From assembly GCA_021397845.1 (NCBI GenBank), contig CM038038.1:65156748-65220747 (forward strand): DNA of 64,000 nucleotides. Reading direction: 5' to 3'. Shown piece after piece: positions 23,850 to 34,302 of the stretch. The notes under the pieces were generated by a model. That model made no database searches, was not told where the DNA came from, and was given only the letters and a program-made list of their open reading frames with translations. The first letter of the stretch is position 1. Each line of letters begins with the position of its first letter. The translations under genes were made by a program, and so were the position numbers. This stretch comes from Areca catechu. Taxonomy: Eukaryota > Streptophyta > Magnoliopsida > Arecales > Arecaceae.

Positions 23850-24850
23850 TCTGAGTCTAAACGCTCTACATAAGCCAGACAACCCTAGACCCGAAGGTAT
23901 GAAATTGAGGGCTTACGTCCAGTCTATAACTCATATGGAGTGGAGACAACAGACTTACTCGGAACATCATTCAGCAAGTAACAAGCTATCTCAAGTGCAT
24001 ATCCCCAGAAGGACAATGGCAGAGTTGCAAAGCCCATCATGGATCGAACCATGTCCAACAGGATTCGATTCCTCCTTTCGGACACACCATTCAACTGGGG
24101 TGTTCCTGGAGGAGTCCATTGAGAGAGAATCCCATTCTCCTCAAGATATGTCATGAACTCACCAAATAGGTATTCACCGCCTCGATCAGATCGAAGGGTT
24201 TTAATACTCTTTCTAGTTTGTTTCTCCACTTCATTACGATATTGTTTGAACATTTTAAACAATTTAGATTTATGTCTCTTCAAGAAGACATAACTATACC
24301 TGGAAAGGTCATTTATAAAAGTAATGAAATATCTATATCTACCTTTGGCACTAACTATCATGGTTTCGCATACATCAGTTTGTATGAGACTCAGAAGTTT
24401 TGTAGCTCGTTCACCTTTTCTAGTAAAAGGTGACTTGGTCATTTTACTAAGCAAACAGGATTCACAAGTGGGCAGTGAGTCAGAATCACTGACCTCGAGG
24501 AGGCCATCTCCTCGCAACTTGTTTATCCTATTATAGTTAACATGACCTAGCCTACAGTGCCGTAGATACAAGTCACTGACATTTTCTATCATTGGGCATT
24601 TGCTAGACATGTGCATTACATTAACGGGTCGTGATAAAACATAAATGCCATTATTTAACTTAGCTTTCATTATCACAGAGTTATTCATAATAACTTGGCA
24701 AAAATCTCCTTTTATTGAAAGTTCATAACCATAATTGGCCAATAGGCCTACAGAGATAATGCTCATAATAAAAATAGGACAATAATGACAGTCGAATAAT
24801 TCGATAGTACTAGACTCAAAAATAAGACTCAGAACTCCGACCGCCAGCAC
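23850..24850 (-). pseudogene. D integrase (best preserved piece)
   Basis: 308 codons are open from 24850 to 23924. Seen in order are the pre-integrase zinc motif (CRLGHVNYNRINKL, then CESCLLSKMTKSPF), the first catalytic aspartate in SLIQTDVCETM, YFITFINDLSRYSYVFLKRH, the second in SDRGGEYL, and the glutamate in NGVSERRNR. All three catalytic residues are present. The start methionine is internal; the reading is blocked upstream by a stop near 24886. Integrases join the cDNA ends to host DNA. Confidence 0.88.
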
Positions 24851-24899
24851 TGGAACACGATTTCTATTTTTAACGCTCAGGAACTACTCCCCATCCTCA

Positions 24900-25007
24900 A
24901 ATCTCTTGCTAACCTGCATCCCTGCAATGAATTGCAAACATGAATAGGACTACCAGTATCCAAGACCCAGTTAGCAGTGTCACAAAAAGAGAAATTACAA
25001 GGTTTTA
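24900..25007 (-). pseudogene. D protease remnant
   Basis: The minus strand at about 24950-24972 reads NWVLDTGSPIHVC, the aspartic protease active site of the copia polyprotein (DTG). A stop follows near 24886. Small and inactive. Confidence 0.75.
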
Positions 25008-25371
25008 TCATATAAGTACCATGTCCAGCACCCTGCTACTTTCCCTTGGCCTGTTCGAGTCTAAGGATGCCTGATAAAGAGGACAGTTCCTCTTCCAATG
25101 TCCCTGCTTCTTATAATAGAAGCACTCTGCACTAGCTTGATCAGCTTTTACTTTCTTGGCCTGACATGGGCTAGGAGCACTATGCACCTTCTTTCCCTTA
25201 CTTTTCTTCTTCCTTTTCTTAAAGGGACGACGACCTCTAAAACCTCCTACTAGATTTATCATCCCCTTATTCAGTTGGTGGTCCTTCTCGTAAGTCTGCA
25301 GCAACCCCATCAAACCATGGTAATTAACTGCAGGCTTATTCATTCTATAATGATCGAGAAAGTCAAGATAG
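25008..25371 (-). pseudogene. D gag C-terminal part with damaged zinc knuckle
   Basis: Open reading continues the gag after element A: YLDFLDHYRMNK, a lysine-rich basic stretch, then CFYYKKQGHWKRNCP at about 25122-25080. The second cysteine of the CCHC knuckle is tyrosine. C has the same knuckle with the first cysteine changed. The first four codons of the open stretch are A's LTR, not gag. Confidence 0.85.
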
Positions 25372-25665
25372 GAGGATATTGGCTCCACCTAGTGATTTTG
25401 ATGAATAACAAAATATCAAGTGCATATTGTATACTAATGTGTATTTCAAGCTATGAGTTTCCAGAAGAAAGCACATCAGAATCTCAAAAGCTTATGTATC
25501 ATGGCACACTGTGGCATGGAATATTTTTCATAATTCTGGACATCCTCTTCATGGAAAAAGAGCTTTTACATGTTCAATTGTTATTTATTTATGTTCCATT
25601 TAAATCTCAAAATCAATATTTGTGTTTTTGGCTCAAATTATACTTGATTGTAAATTTTTCAGTAT

Positions 25666-25995
25666 CAAGTGTCGACACCTGGGAAGCTAAGAGTCGACAC
25701 TTCAGCATTTGGCATGCAGAAAAATTCTTGGCATGTCAAGTGTCGACACCTAGAACTCAAGTGTCGACACCTGCATTTCAAGTATCGATACTTAGGTTTC
25801 CAAGTGTTGACTCAAGGCCTGAGATTTTTGAAAATACAGAACTTTGCCAATGAAGGGTTTTTGTGTCAAGTGTCGACACCTGTGCATCAAGTATCGACAC
25901 TTGAAAGTTCAAGTGTCGACACCTAGAAATCATGTGTCGATACCTGACAGCCAAGTGTCGACAACTGATGAGCCAAGTGTCGACACTTGAAGCCT
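25666..25995 (+). repeat. GTGTCGACAC palindrome group in A 5' LTR
   Basis: About twelve copies of AAGTGTCGACAC(C/T)T, some diverged (AAGTATCGATACTT), separated by 10-60 bases. The core is a perfect palindrome. The same group is in the 3' LTR (34590-34917). Confidence 0.9.
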
Positions 25996-26664
25996 GATAG
26001 CCCTAATGGATCTATTTTTCTGACTTGCAGAACTCACTTTTCAAGCTCCAAACGGCTAAATTCGAGGCTCCAACGATCACAAACCATTTTCTAGAAGTTT
26101 CTTGTTGTATTTAACCTCCATCAACTTCATTCTAAAGATATTGAAGAGTATTGAAGTCCATTCAAAGCCAAAAAGCCAATATTCTCTCAAGAACTTCACA
26201 TCAAGAGCCATTTATAGTTTGATTCCCTGAAAAAGCCTACAATCTCATCCTTACATCATTCCAAAAGAAGTGTTTTGAAAGATATTCCAAGGAGGAGACA
26301 AGACAAAGCATCAACTTGAGCTTCAAAGCTTCCATTTTACTCTTGAAGAGAGTTTGTCTTATTTTTGAAATTGTATATCTATTTTTGTCTTGTGATTTGA
26401 CCTTGCTTTCAAGGGTATCTTGAAAGAAGGTTGTTGTGGTTTGTTGGTAAGCCTAAGGGATAAAACCAACTAGGGTTAACTTGTGAGCCCGAAGACAAAA
26501 CAAGTGTAAAAGGTTGTTGATGAGCCTAGGTGACAAAACCAACATAGGTTTTGACTTGTGAGCCTTTTGAAAAATAAGTCAGCTATAATCTTGATTGGAT
26601 TATAGTGGAATTCCCAAGGGTGGATTGGGGAGTGGATGTAGGTGCTAGGTTTGCACCGAACCAC

Positions 26665-26672
26665 TATAAATA
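26665..26672 (+). promoter_or_regulatory. A LTR TATA box
   Basis: CCACTATAAATATT; the same at 35591-35598, and B's LTR has the matching ACCACTATAAATC on its strand, so the core promoter is shared by both Sirevirus-type elements. Confidence 0.65.
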
Positions 26673-26865
26673 TTGTATTTGTATGTGATTTCCTTCTTTC
26701 CCTCTTGCTCTTTGCTTATTACATTTGATTTACTGCTTTTCGTTGCATTTAATCTTAAGCATTGAATTTATTACTCACAAACACCACTAGACCTTCACAT
26801 TACTGTTTTAAATTTAAAAAGACCCAATTCACCCCCTCTCATGGGCTCCATTTATGGGCAACAAG

Positions 26866-26877
26866 TGGTATCAGAGC
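26866..26877 (+). other. A primer binding site
   Basis: TGGTATCAGAGC two bases after the 5' LTR, complementary to initiator tRNA-Met. Confidence 0.95.
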
Positions 26878-26920
26878 ACCGGTACTCTCTTATAGGTCCA
26901 AGGATCTTGAGTGAAAGATC

Positions 26921-28010
26921 ATGGCAGCCCCAATAAGAATGGGTGTAGTTGAAGGTCAAGCTTCAAATCATCCCCCACTCTTCAATGGCCCAAATTACAC
27001 GTATTGGAAAACACGCATGTACATTTTTATTCAAGCTATTGACTATAATTTGTGGAGGACAATTGTAAAAGGTCCTCATCAACCTATTATGTTGGTTAAT
27101 GGCATTCTCACTCCAAAGATGGAAGATGATTGGGATGAGAATGATATTAAGCAAATAGAGCTTAATGCTAAGGCTATGAAATTGTTATTTTGCACTCTTG
27201 ACCCAAGTGAATTTAATAGAATATCTAATTATCTTTTCGCCAAGGAGATTTGGGATACACTTGAAATTACCCATGAGGGTACACACCAAGTGAAAACAAC
27301 CAAGGTTAACATGCTCATTCATACATATGAAATGTTTAAAATGGAACCTACTGAGTCTATTAGTGAGATGTACACTAGGTTTACAAATATTGTGAATGGC
27401 ATGAGAAGCCTAGAAAAAATTGTTTCTAATGGTGAACTTGTAAATAAACTTCTCAGGTCTCTACTGGCTTCTTGGGATGCAAAGGTAACCGCTATTGAAG
27501 AAGCCAAGGATGTCAACACTCTTCCACTTGAACAACTGTTAGGGTCACTGATGACCTATGAGCTCTTCCTCAAGCAAAAGAATGTGGAAGTCGACAAAAA
27601 GAAGAAAGTGATTGCCTTCAAATCCACTTCTAGAGAAGAATCAAGCGATGACTCCGAAGAAGATGATGAAGATGATGAGATGGCTCTTATGGCAAGAAAA
27701 TTCAGAAGGTTTATGAGGAAGAAAAGATTCAACTTCAAGAAGAAACCTCTGAAAGGTGAACTAAGTAAAGAAAAAGATAAGGAGAAGGAGAAGGAGCAGC
27801 CCACTTATTTTGAATGCAAGAAACCCGATCATTTTAAGGTGGGCTACCCCTTGCTCAAGAAAAGTAGAAGAAAGTTAAGAAAGAAGGCCATGATGGCAAC
27901 CTGGAGTGACAGTGAGGACTCCAGTTTTGAGGAAGAACAGCAGGAGGTGGCAAACTTCTGTCTAATGGCGGATCATGATGAGGTATGCCTTGCAACCAAC
28001 AAGAAAAGAA
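26921..28010 (+). pseudogene. A gag
   Basis: Gag forms the particle shell and binds RNA. ATG at 26921 lies 44 bases after the primer site. The N-terminal part has the UBN2-type Gag pattern (RPLFNG-like PPLFNGPNYTYWKTRM, then KMLIH-like NMLIHTYEMFKMEP). An acidic stretch around residues 245-260 is followed by a basic stretch. The zinc knuckle near residue 295 (YFECKKPDHFKVGYPLL) has lost two of the three cysteines (the first and the last). B has a long coiled-coil and a second knuckle between knuckle and protease; A lacks this. The frame runs straight into protease. Confidence 0.9.
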
Positions 28011-28200
28011 TGTGGTACCTTGATAGCGGTTGCTCAAGGCATATGACAGGAGATGTGGAGTAGTTCTCATCGCTCGAATATCAAAATGGTGGCAATGTGA
28101 CTTTTGGTGATAATGGAAAGGGCAAAATTATTGGTATTGGTAAAGTCCATATCATCCCCTCTTCTTACATTGATCATGTTTTATATGTTGATGGTTTAAA
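28011..28200 (+). pseudogene. A protease
   Basis: MWYLDSGCSRHMTGD at about 28010-28055 is the copia aspartic protease site (DSG). A TAG at 28061 ends the reading six residues later. After it GNVTFGDNGKGKIIGIGKV and the flap-like region continue in the same frame. Cleaves the polyprotein in an intact relative. Confidence 0.88.
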
Positions 28201-29400
28201 ACATAACTTGCTTAGTATTAGTCAGTTTTGCGACAAGGATTTTAAAGTTATTTTTGAATCTTCTATGTGCATTGTTTCTAGTTTAGATGACAATGACATC
28301 AAGTTCATTGGTCATAGGCATGGCAATATTTATATGGTTGATCTTGATGATCTTTCGATTCAAAATGGTCAATGCCTAGTAGCAATGGAAGCCAAAATCA
28401 ATGAAACTAGTTAGCTTTGGCATCGTAGATTAGGACATGCTAGTATGCATTTGATTTCAAAACTTAGCAAAAAAAATTTGATAAAGGATTTGCCTAAACT
28501 CAGTTTTGAAAAAGACAAGATTTGCAGTGCATGTCAACTTGAAAAACAAATCAAATCCTCTTTCAAACCAAAAGGAGTAATCTCTACATCTAGACCCTTA
28601 GAGTTGCTTCACATGGACCTCTTTGGGCCAATTAGAACATCTAGTTTGGGAGATAAGAAGTACGGTCTAGTTATTGTAGATGATTTCTCATGATTTACAA
28701 GGGTCATGTTTTTAGGACATAAAGATGAAATATTTTCTGAATTCATTAGATTTCATAAATGAGTTTCAAATGAAAAAGGTGTTTCAATCGTATCTTTGAG
28801 AAGTGATCATGGAACCGAATTTGAAAATGCTGATTTTGATAAATTTTGTATTGAAAATGGCATTCATCATAATTTTTCTGCACCTAGGACACCTCAACAA
28901 AATGGGGTGGTAGAAAGAAAAAATATAACTCTTGAAGAAATGGCATGCACCATGCTTTGTGAAAATGATTTACCTAGATATTTTTGGGCGGAAGCCATAA
29001 ATACTGCATGCTATGTTTTAAATCAAGTTTTGATCTGACCAATTTTAAAGAAAATATCTTATGAGCTTTGGAAGGGTAGAAAACCCTCAATTCATTATTT
29101 TCATGTTTTTGGATGCCGTTGTTTCATTTTAAATAATGGTAAGGATAAATTGAGCAAATTTGATGCCAAATCAGATGAGGGAGTCTTTCTAGGCTACTTC
29201 ACATCTAGTAAGGCATACAGGGTCTTCAACAGAAGAACACTTGTTGAAGAATCCATACATGTGGTATTTGATGAATCTGACCATAAATCTTCGAGAAAAG
29301 AAGATGTGCTTTCTGATGAAACAGGTACCAAGAAAACTGAAAGTATAAACAACAACGAAGAGCCTACCAAGGAATAAGAAGATGATCAAAACACTGAAGA
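28201..29400 (+). pseudogene. A integrase
   Basis: Pre-integrase zinc motif (HRRLGHASMHLISKLSK, CSACQLEKQIKSSF), first catalytic aspartate in LLHMDLFGPIRTSS, second in RSDHGTEFEN, and glutamate in QQNGVVERKNITLEEMA; then ELWKGRKPS and FDAKSDEGVFLGYF. Everything is in the gag frame but broken by stops at 28412, 28691, 28760, 29036 and 29375. All catalytic residues are readable. Confidence 0.9.
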
Positions 29401-30617
29401 AGATCAAGTTCAAGGTGATGAAAACACATCTACAATTGATCCACTGCCAAAAGAATGGAGGTATGCTCATGGACACCCAAAAGAACTAATTATTGGTGAT
29501 CCATCTAAAGGTGTAAGTACTCGATCATCCCTCAGAAATATCTATGATTATTTAGCTTTTGTTTCTCAAATTGAACCTAAAACTATTGAGGAAGCTGAAT
29601 GTGATAGTAATTGGATAAATGCTATGCAAGATGAACTTAATCAATTCAAAAGAAAAAATGTTTGGACATTAGTAGATAGGCCTTCAAATACTTCAATTAT
29701 TGGCACAAAATGAGTTTTTAGAAATAAACTTGATGAAAATGGTGTTGTTACTAGAAATAAGGCTAGACTAGTTGCCAAAGGATACAATCAGGAGGAAGGG
29801 ATAGATTTTGATGAAACCTTTGCTCCTGTGGCTAGACTTGAGGCAATTAGTCTATTGTTGGCTTTTGCTTGTTTTATGAATTTTAAGTTATTTCAAATGG
29901 ATATTAAAAGTTCCTTTTTAAATGGTCTTATTGAAGAAGAGGTTTATGTTGAACAACCTCTTGGCTTTGAAAATTATGAATTTCCAAATCATGTTTACAA
30001 ACTTCATAAAGCTTTGTATGGTTTGAAACAAGCTTCTAGAGCTTGGTATGATCGTTTAAGTTCTTTCTTGCTCAAAAATAAATTTTCTAGAGGTAATGTA
30101 GACAAAACTTTATTTTTGAAGAAAAAGAATGATGATCTCTTAGTAGTACAAATCTATGTAGATGATATCATATTTGGCGCTACTAACGAATCTTTTTGTC
30201 AAGAATTTCCAAAGTTAATGCAGGATGAGTTCGAGATGAGCATGATGGGAGAACTAAATTTCTTCCTCAGACTCCAAATAAAGCAAATCAAAGAGGGGAT
30301 CTTCATTAACCAAGCAAAGTACACAAAAAAAATACTCAAGAAGTTTTGGATGGTGAACACCAAGCCTTTAGGTACCCCTATGAGCTCTACTTGTAGACTT
30401 GACAAGGATGAATCAGGTAAATCTATTGACAAAAAATTATATCGTGGCATGATCAATTCATTGCTATATCTTACTGCCGGTAGACCAGATATCATGTTTA
30501 GCATTTGTATATGTGCTAGATATCAGTCTAATCCTAAAGAGTCTCATCTTTTGGCTGTTAAACGCATACTTAGATATCTATCTGGCATAATTGAAATTGG
30601 TTTGTGGTACTCTATTT
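29401..30617 (+). pseudogene. A reverse transcriptase
   Basis: Same frame as gag. It reads MQDELNQFKRKNVWTLVDRP, a stop at 29711, KARLVAKGYNQEEGIDFDET, QMDIKSSFLNG (first catalytic aspartate), VYKLHKALYGLKQASRAW and IYVDDIIFGATN (catalytic pair) at about 30155. The 264-codon open stretch 29828-30617 ends at a frameshift. Copies the RNA genome into DNA in an intact relative. Confidence 0.92.
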
Positions 30618-31166
30618 GAATTGATTGCTTATTCTGATGCTGACTTTGCTGGGTGTAAACTTGATCGTAAAAATACTAGTGGAACCTGTCAGTTTCTTGT
30701 AGTAAATTTGATCTCTTGGAGTAGCAAGAAACAGAATTCAGTTGCTCTATCTACGACGAAAGCCGAATATATAGTAGCTAGAAGCTGTTGTGCTCAAATC
30801 CTTTGGATCAAACAACAACTCGAAGATTTTGGCATTAAACTAACTAAGACACCCATAAGATGTGACAATACTAGTGCAATCAATCTAACTAAGAATCCTG
30901 TGCAACATTCAAGAAGTAAACACATTGAAATAAGACATCATTTCATAAGAGATCATGTACAAAACTCTAATGTTATTCTTGAATTTGTGTGTATTGATCA
31001 ATTAGTTGATGTGTTTACCAAACCATTGAGTGAAGAAAGGTTCTGTCTGATTAGAAGAGAGTTAGGTGTCATTGATCCATTCTCCTGGAACTCTCACAAA
31101 CTTCATCTTATCCAAGATATTTTTCTCAAAAAAAAAACATTTGCTTTGAGTCCCAAAAGCTTTTAA
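30618..31166 (+). pseudogene. A RNase H
   Basis: Frame +1 relative to RT. AYSDADFAGCKLDRKNTSG (first aspartate), SWSSKKQNSVALSTTKAEYI (glutamate), IRCDNTSAINLTKNPVQHSR (aspartate) and LVDVFTKPLSEERF (C-terminal motif) are all present. It stops at 31164. One frameshift around 30600 separates it from RT. Confidence 0.92.
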
Positions 31167-32097
31167 ATATTTTCTTAGATTTTTTAAAATTTTTTTGATT
31201 TTTTTTGGATTTTCTTGGCCAAGTGTCGACACTTGGATTTTGTCAAGTGTCGACACCTGACCAAGTGTCAACACTTGACAAATACTAAGTGTCGACACTT
31301 GCGAAAAGAAATCTATTTTTAAAATAACCGACCGAGGGTTTTGTTTTCACTTTCCCCCATCACTCTCAAGCTACAGTGGTCCCCTACACTCCGAATCCCT
31401 CCTCTTCCCGTTTACCCCTTCATATATCAGGTATTCCCTCTTTTTATTTCACTTTATTTTCATTTATTTCTCTTATTTTCTCATTTTTGTTACCGTGAAG
31501 CCGCATAACCTAGAATAGGTTTTTCCAATTTTTTGGAGATTTCAATCAGATTTTCATGGGTTTTAATGGTTTTTTAAAATTCCATTTGAAGGAATGGTGG
31601 TTTAATGGCTTTTTTTCTTGGATTTCCCATGGTTTTTGGCCGTTTTCACACTCATTCCATTCGAATTTGGGAAAAACCACTGTTTGATTTATTTTGGCCA
31701 AAAAAATTTGGGTTTTCATCCAAAATCTAGTGTTCTAAACTTAGTTCTATTGATTTATCATAGTTTTGAAAAATTATTCATGATGTTTTTGCGACATTTT
31801 CACTATTTTGCTAAAACCCTAATTGATTTAAGCCCAAATCCCATGTGTTTTGGTATTTGACCTTACAAAATGTATTTTTACAAAATTTCAAATATATTTT
31901 AACAACCAAAAATATTTTGTAATTGTTTGTAGATTTCCTAAATTTTTTAAAGAGTATTTTACAACCCAAAATTATTTTAAAACTGTCTTTGCACCTCTTG
32001 TAAAATGAATTTCTCCTTAGCTGAACTTGTAACCAGTCCTATAGCTCTAAGTTTGATTGAATCTATCCTCTTTTCCTTCATATCCAGCTGGTTTGAC
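31167..32097 (+). promoter_or_regulatory. A spacer between pol and extra ORF, with LTR motif copies
   Basis: Four GTGTCGACAC-type palindromes at 31219-31300 match those in A's LTRs. They are followed by CTATTTTTAAAATAACC (31308-31324), a possible TATA, a pyrimidine-rich stretch and CATATATCAGGTATT (31424-31438). The remainder to 32097 is T-rich with no credible ORF. A promoter role is inferred only. Confidence 0.45.
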
Positions 32098-33606
32098 ATG
32101 GGTCCTAGAAAAAGACTAGCAGTTAGGAGACCGAGTCAGAGGAAAGAGAGGAGAACAAAGGCTAGGCATGACACTGGTGAGTCGAGCAGCTCAGTTGCAC
32201 ATGGTTCCCCTGCGGAGAGGATGGCAGGGAAGGCTGTTGTTTTCGGTCGACGAGTGGATTTAGAGTTTTTTGACCACCAGCATTTTCAAATCTGGTAGAC
32301 CCTTATCGATGCCGGTTTGGTGCCCTTCTGCACCATGCAGGAGAGGTATTACCCTCATCTGGTATGTGAGTTTTATGGAGCTTTGGATTGCCGGCGTATG
32401 ACTTGGAGCACATCTGTGTGAGGTGTGGAGATTCTATTGATAGAGGAGCTCTTGAGCAGAGTTTGGGAGATACCACATCGAGGGATTAGCATTTTCTCTG
32501 TGGATGATAGGGAGGCCGCATTCCGTTGTATTTTGGAGCACGAGGATGTTCACAGTGTGACAGTAGTCACCGCGAACCAGCTGTCGGTGGAGATGCAGCT
32601 CCATCATATCACGGCCCAGATTCTTCTGTCGAAGACAGGGCATTTTGATTTTATCATAGAGAGGGAGCTTATGCTCATGATCTGCTTGACATAGAGGACA
32701 CAGGTAGACATTCCTTCTATGATGCTGATACAGATGAGAGATGCAGCCAGCCAGCATCATCATTGTCTACCCTATGAAATGGGACTGACCTAACTATTCC
32801 GAGCATGTAGAGTATCCTTGGAGGGGGAGATCCCCAAGGAGATCTTACACACAGATGTTTATGATGAGAGGTCGCTCCATCGTATGGGCTACAGAGTGGT
32901 TGGTGGTAGATGGGTCGGGAGGGAGTCTGGCCAGGAGCCAGATGAGAAGGATGAGTTACGTGAGGTAGAGGCAAGGCCATCAGGGCCGGTCAGTTCTCCT
33001 GTTCAGACAGCACATGCATCAGAGACCGAGCCTGCGACGCCTTCAGCCACACCTTCAGCAGCTCCTCCAGCATCTACTAGAGTACACTTTGAGGAATATT
33101 CACGTGAGCAGTTTACAGAGGTGAGAGGCGAGCTTATCAGTCTGGGAGCTAGGATGACTCAGCTTCGGATCGAGATTGAGAGCCTTAGAGCTCACACTGC
33201 TGCTGAGCATGCCGAGATTCGTCAGACTGTGGAGGCTGGTTTTGCACGCATTGAGAGTTTGATCAGATCCCTCCTTCCTCTAGCTACTCCTGCTGATCCT
33301 CTGGGTGATGATCGCGATGACCACCAGGATGACCATGATGATACTGTGGAGGGTGGTGATCGCATTGATGACAGGGCTACAGATGTTCTTGATGACGGCA
33401 GCGACAGTGATGATGGTGCTGACGTTTATGAGGTCGTCAGTCGAGAGTTGCAGACCCCTGATGTTCCTCCGCTACTGGCACTCCAACTGCCACTGATCCA
33501 GTCTTTGTTACCGCCACTGAGACTCTACCCCCGACTTCTTCTAGGGCCTCTAGAGTTGCACCTCGTTTTGGGCCATCCACTAGGACTAGGAGCCGTGGTA
33601 TCCTGA
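32098..33606 (+). pseudogene. A extra ORF (ORF3), homologous to B ORF3
   Basis: A single frame with stops at 32296, 32419, 32692 and 32789. I chose ATG 32098 because the following basic run (GPRKRLAVRRPSQRKERRTK) corresponds to the basic start of B's ORF3. Middle: RRVDLEFFDHQHFQIW, DVHSVTVVTANQLSVEMQLH, LLSKTGHFDFIIERE, then SLHRMGYRVVGGRWVG, each with a counterpart in B. The C-terminal part has a helical stretch (about 33100-33260) and an acidic Asp-rich tail. From memory the middle resembles a Pfam family called putative plant transposon protein. It stands where Sireviruses may carry an env-like gene; I see no clear membrane segment. Function unknown. Confidence 0.75.
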
Positions 33607-34302
33607 AGACTCCTGGTAGTCTAGCCCATAGGACTAGGTTACCGGTCCTATCTCTTTTGAGATTCCATCTGATGAGGATTAGCCTCACAGATGTCTCTTC
33701 TGTTGTATGATCTTTATGTTTTATGTTACTTATGATATATGACTCCTGATATATTTTGTATGTTTCAGTTTTGCTGATGAGTCAGCAAATTTTGTACTAA
33801 AAACTCCACTTATCATATATACATATTTCAGTTTGGATGTTTAAAAATTATGATTCACTTTGATTGCTTGATTAGTTACATTTATTCTCTTTAGCTCTGA
33901 TACTCTCTTTGGATCCTTTTTGGCTCTAATAGCTGTCATATCTGATACTCTACCACTTTTTGTCTCCATGCTCATTTTGAGGGGGAGGTTATTCCCCTTT
34001 CTAATGATTGACAAAAAGGGAGAGTAATAGTATAGATTGTATGGGAGTATGGCATAAGTATGGCATAAATTATTTGTAAAATCTTTTCAATTTGTTTGTG
34101 TAAATTTTTAAATTTGATCTGCTTTGATATCCTAGTATATCATATCATTTGTTCTAATTAGAAATATCAAATTGAGGGGGAGATTGATTCTTCCTAACTA
34201 TGAAAACTATGGCTCATATCATACTCATGAATTATCATAGTTGAAATTTGAAACTTAATGCTGTTTTACTCAAGGTTTTGTCATCATCAAAAAGGGGGAG
34301 AT
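33607..34302 (+). other. A 3' untranslated region with four polypurine-like tracts
   Basis: Purine tracts TTTTGAGGGGGAGG (33975), AAAAAGGGAGAG (34013), ATTGAGGGGGAGATTG (34171) and AAAAAGGGGGAGAT (34289). Only the last touches the 3' LTR. Multiple tracts are described for Sireviruses. No ORF. Confidence 0.85.

Larger units (their letters stand above)
25377..26863 (+). repeat. A 5' LTR
   Basis: Begins TATTGGCTCCACC and ends GGGCAACA. In the first 65 bases it differs from the 3' LTR at five places, all transitions. It carries about twelve GTGTCGACAC-like palindromes at 25666-25990 and a TATA box at 26665. Confidence 0.93.

Noticed and set aside
25669..25926. Repetitive ORFs over the palindromes of A's LTRs (also 34596-34853)
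   Set aside because: Repeat translation within an LTR; not conserved in length or frame.
25666..25995. Possible CRISPR array from regularly spaced palindromes
   Set aside because: Spacing is irregular, the units lie in a plant LTR, and no cas gene or spacer structure exists.
26963..27804. Minus-strand ORFs under A's gag
   Set aside because: Shadow frames of the plus-strand gag.
32434..33688. Minus-strand ORFs under A's ORF3
   Set aside because: Shadow frames; homology to B is in the plus-strand frame only.
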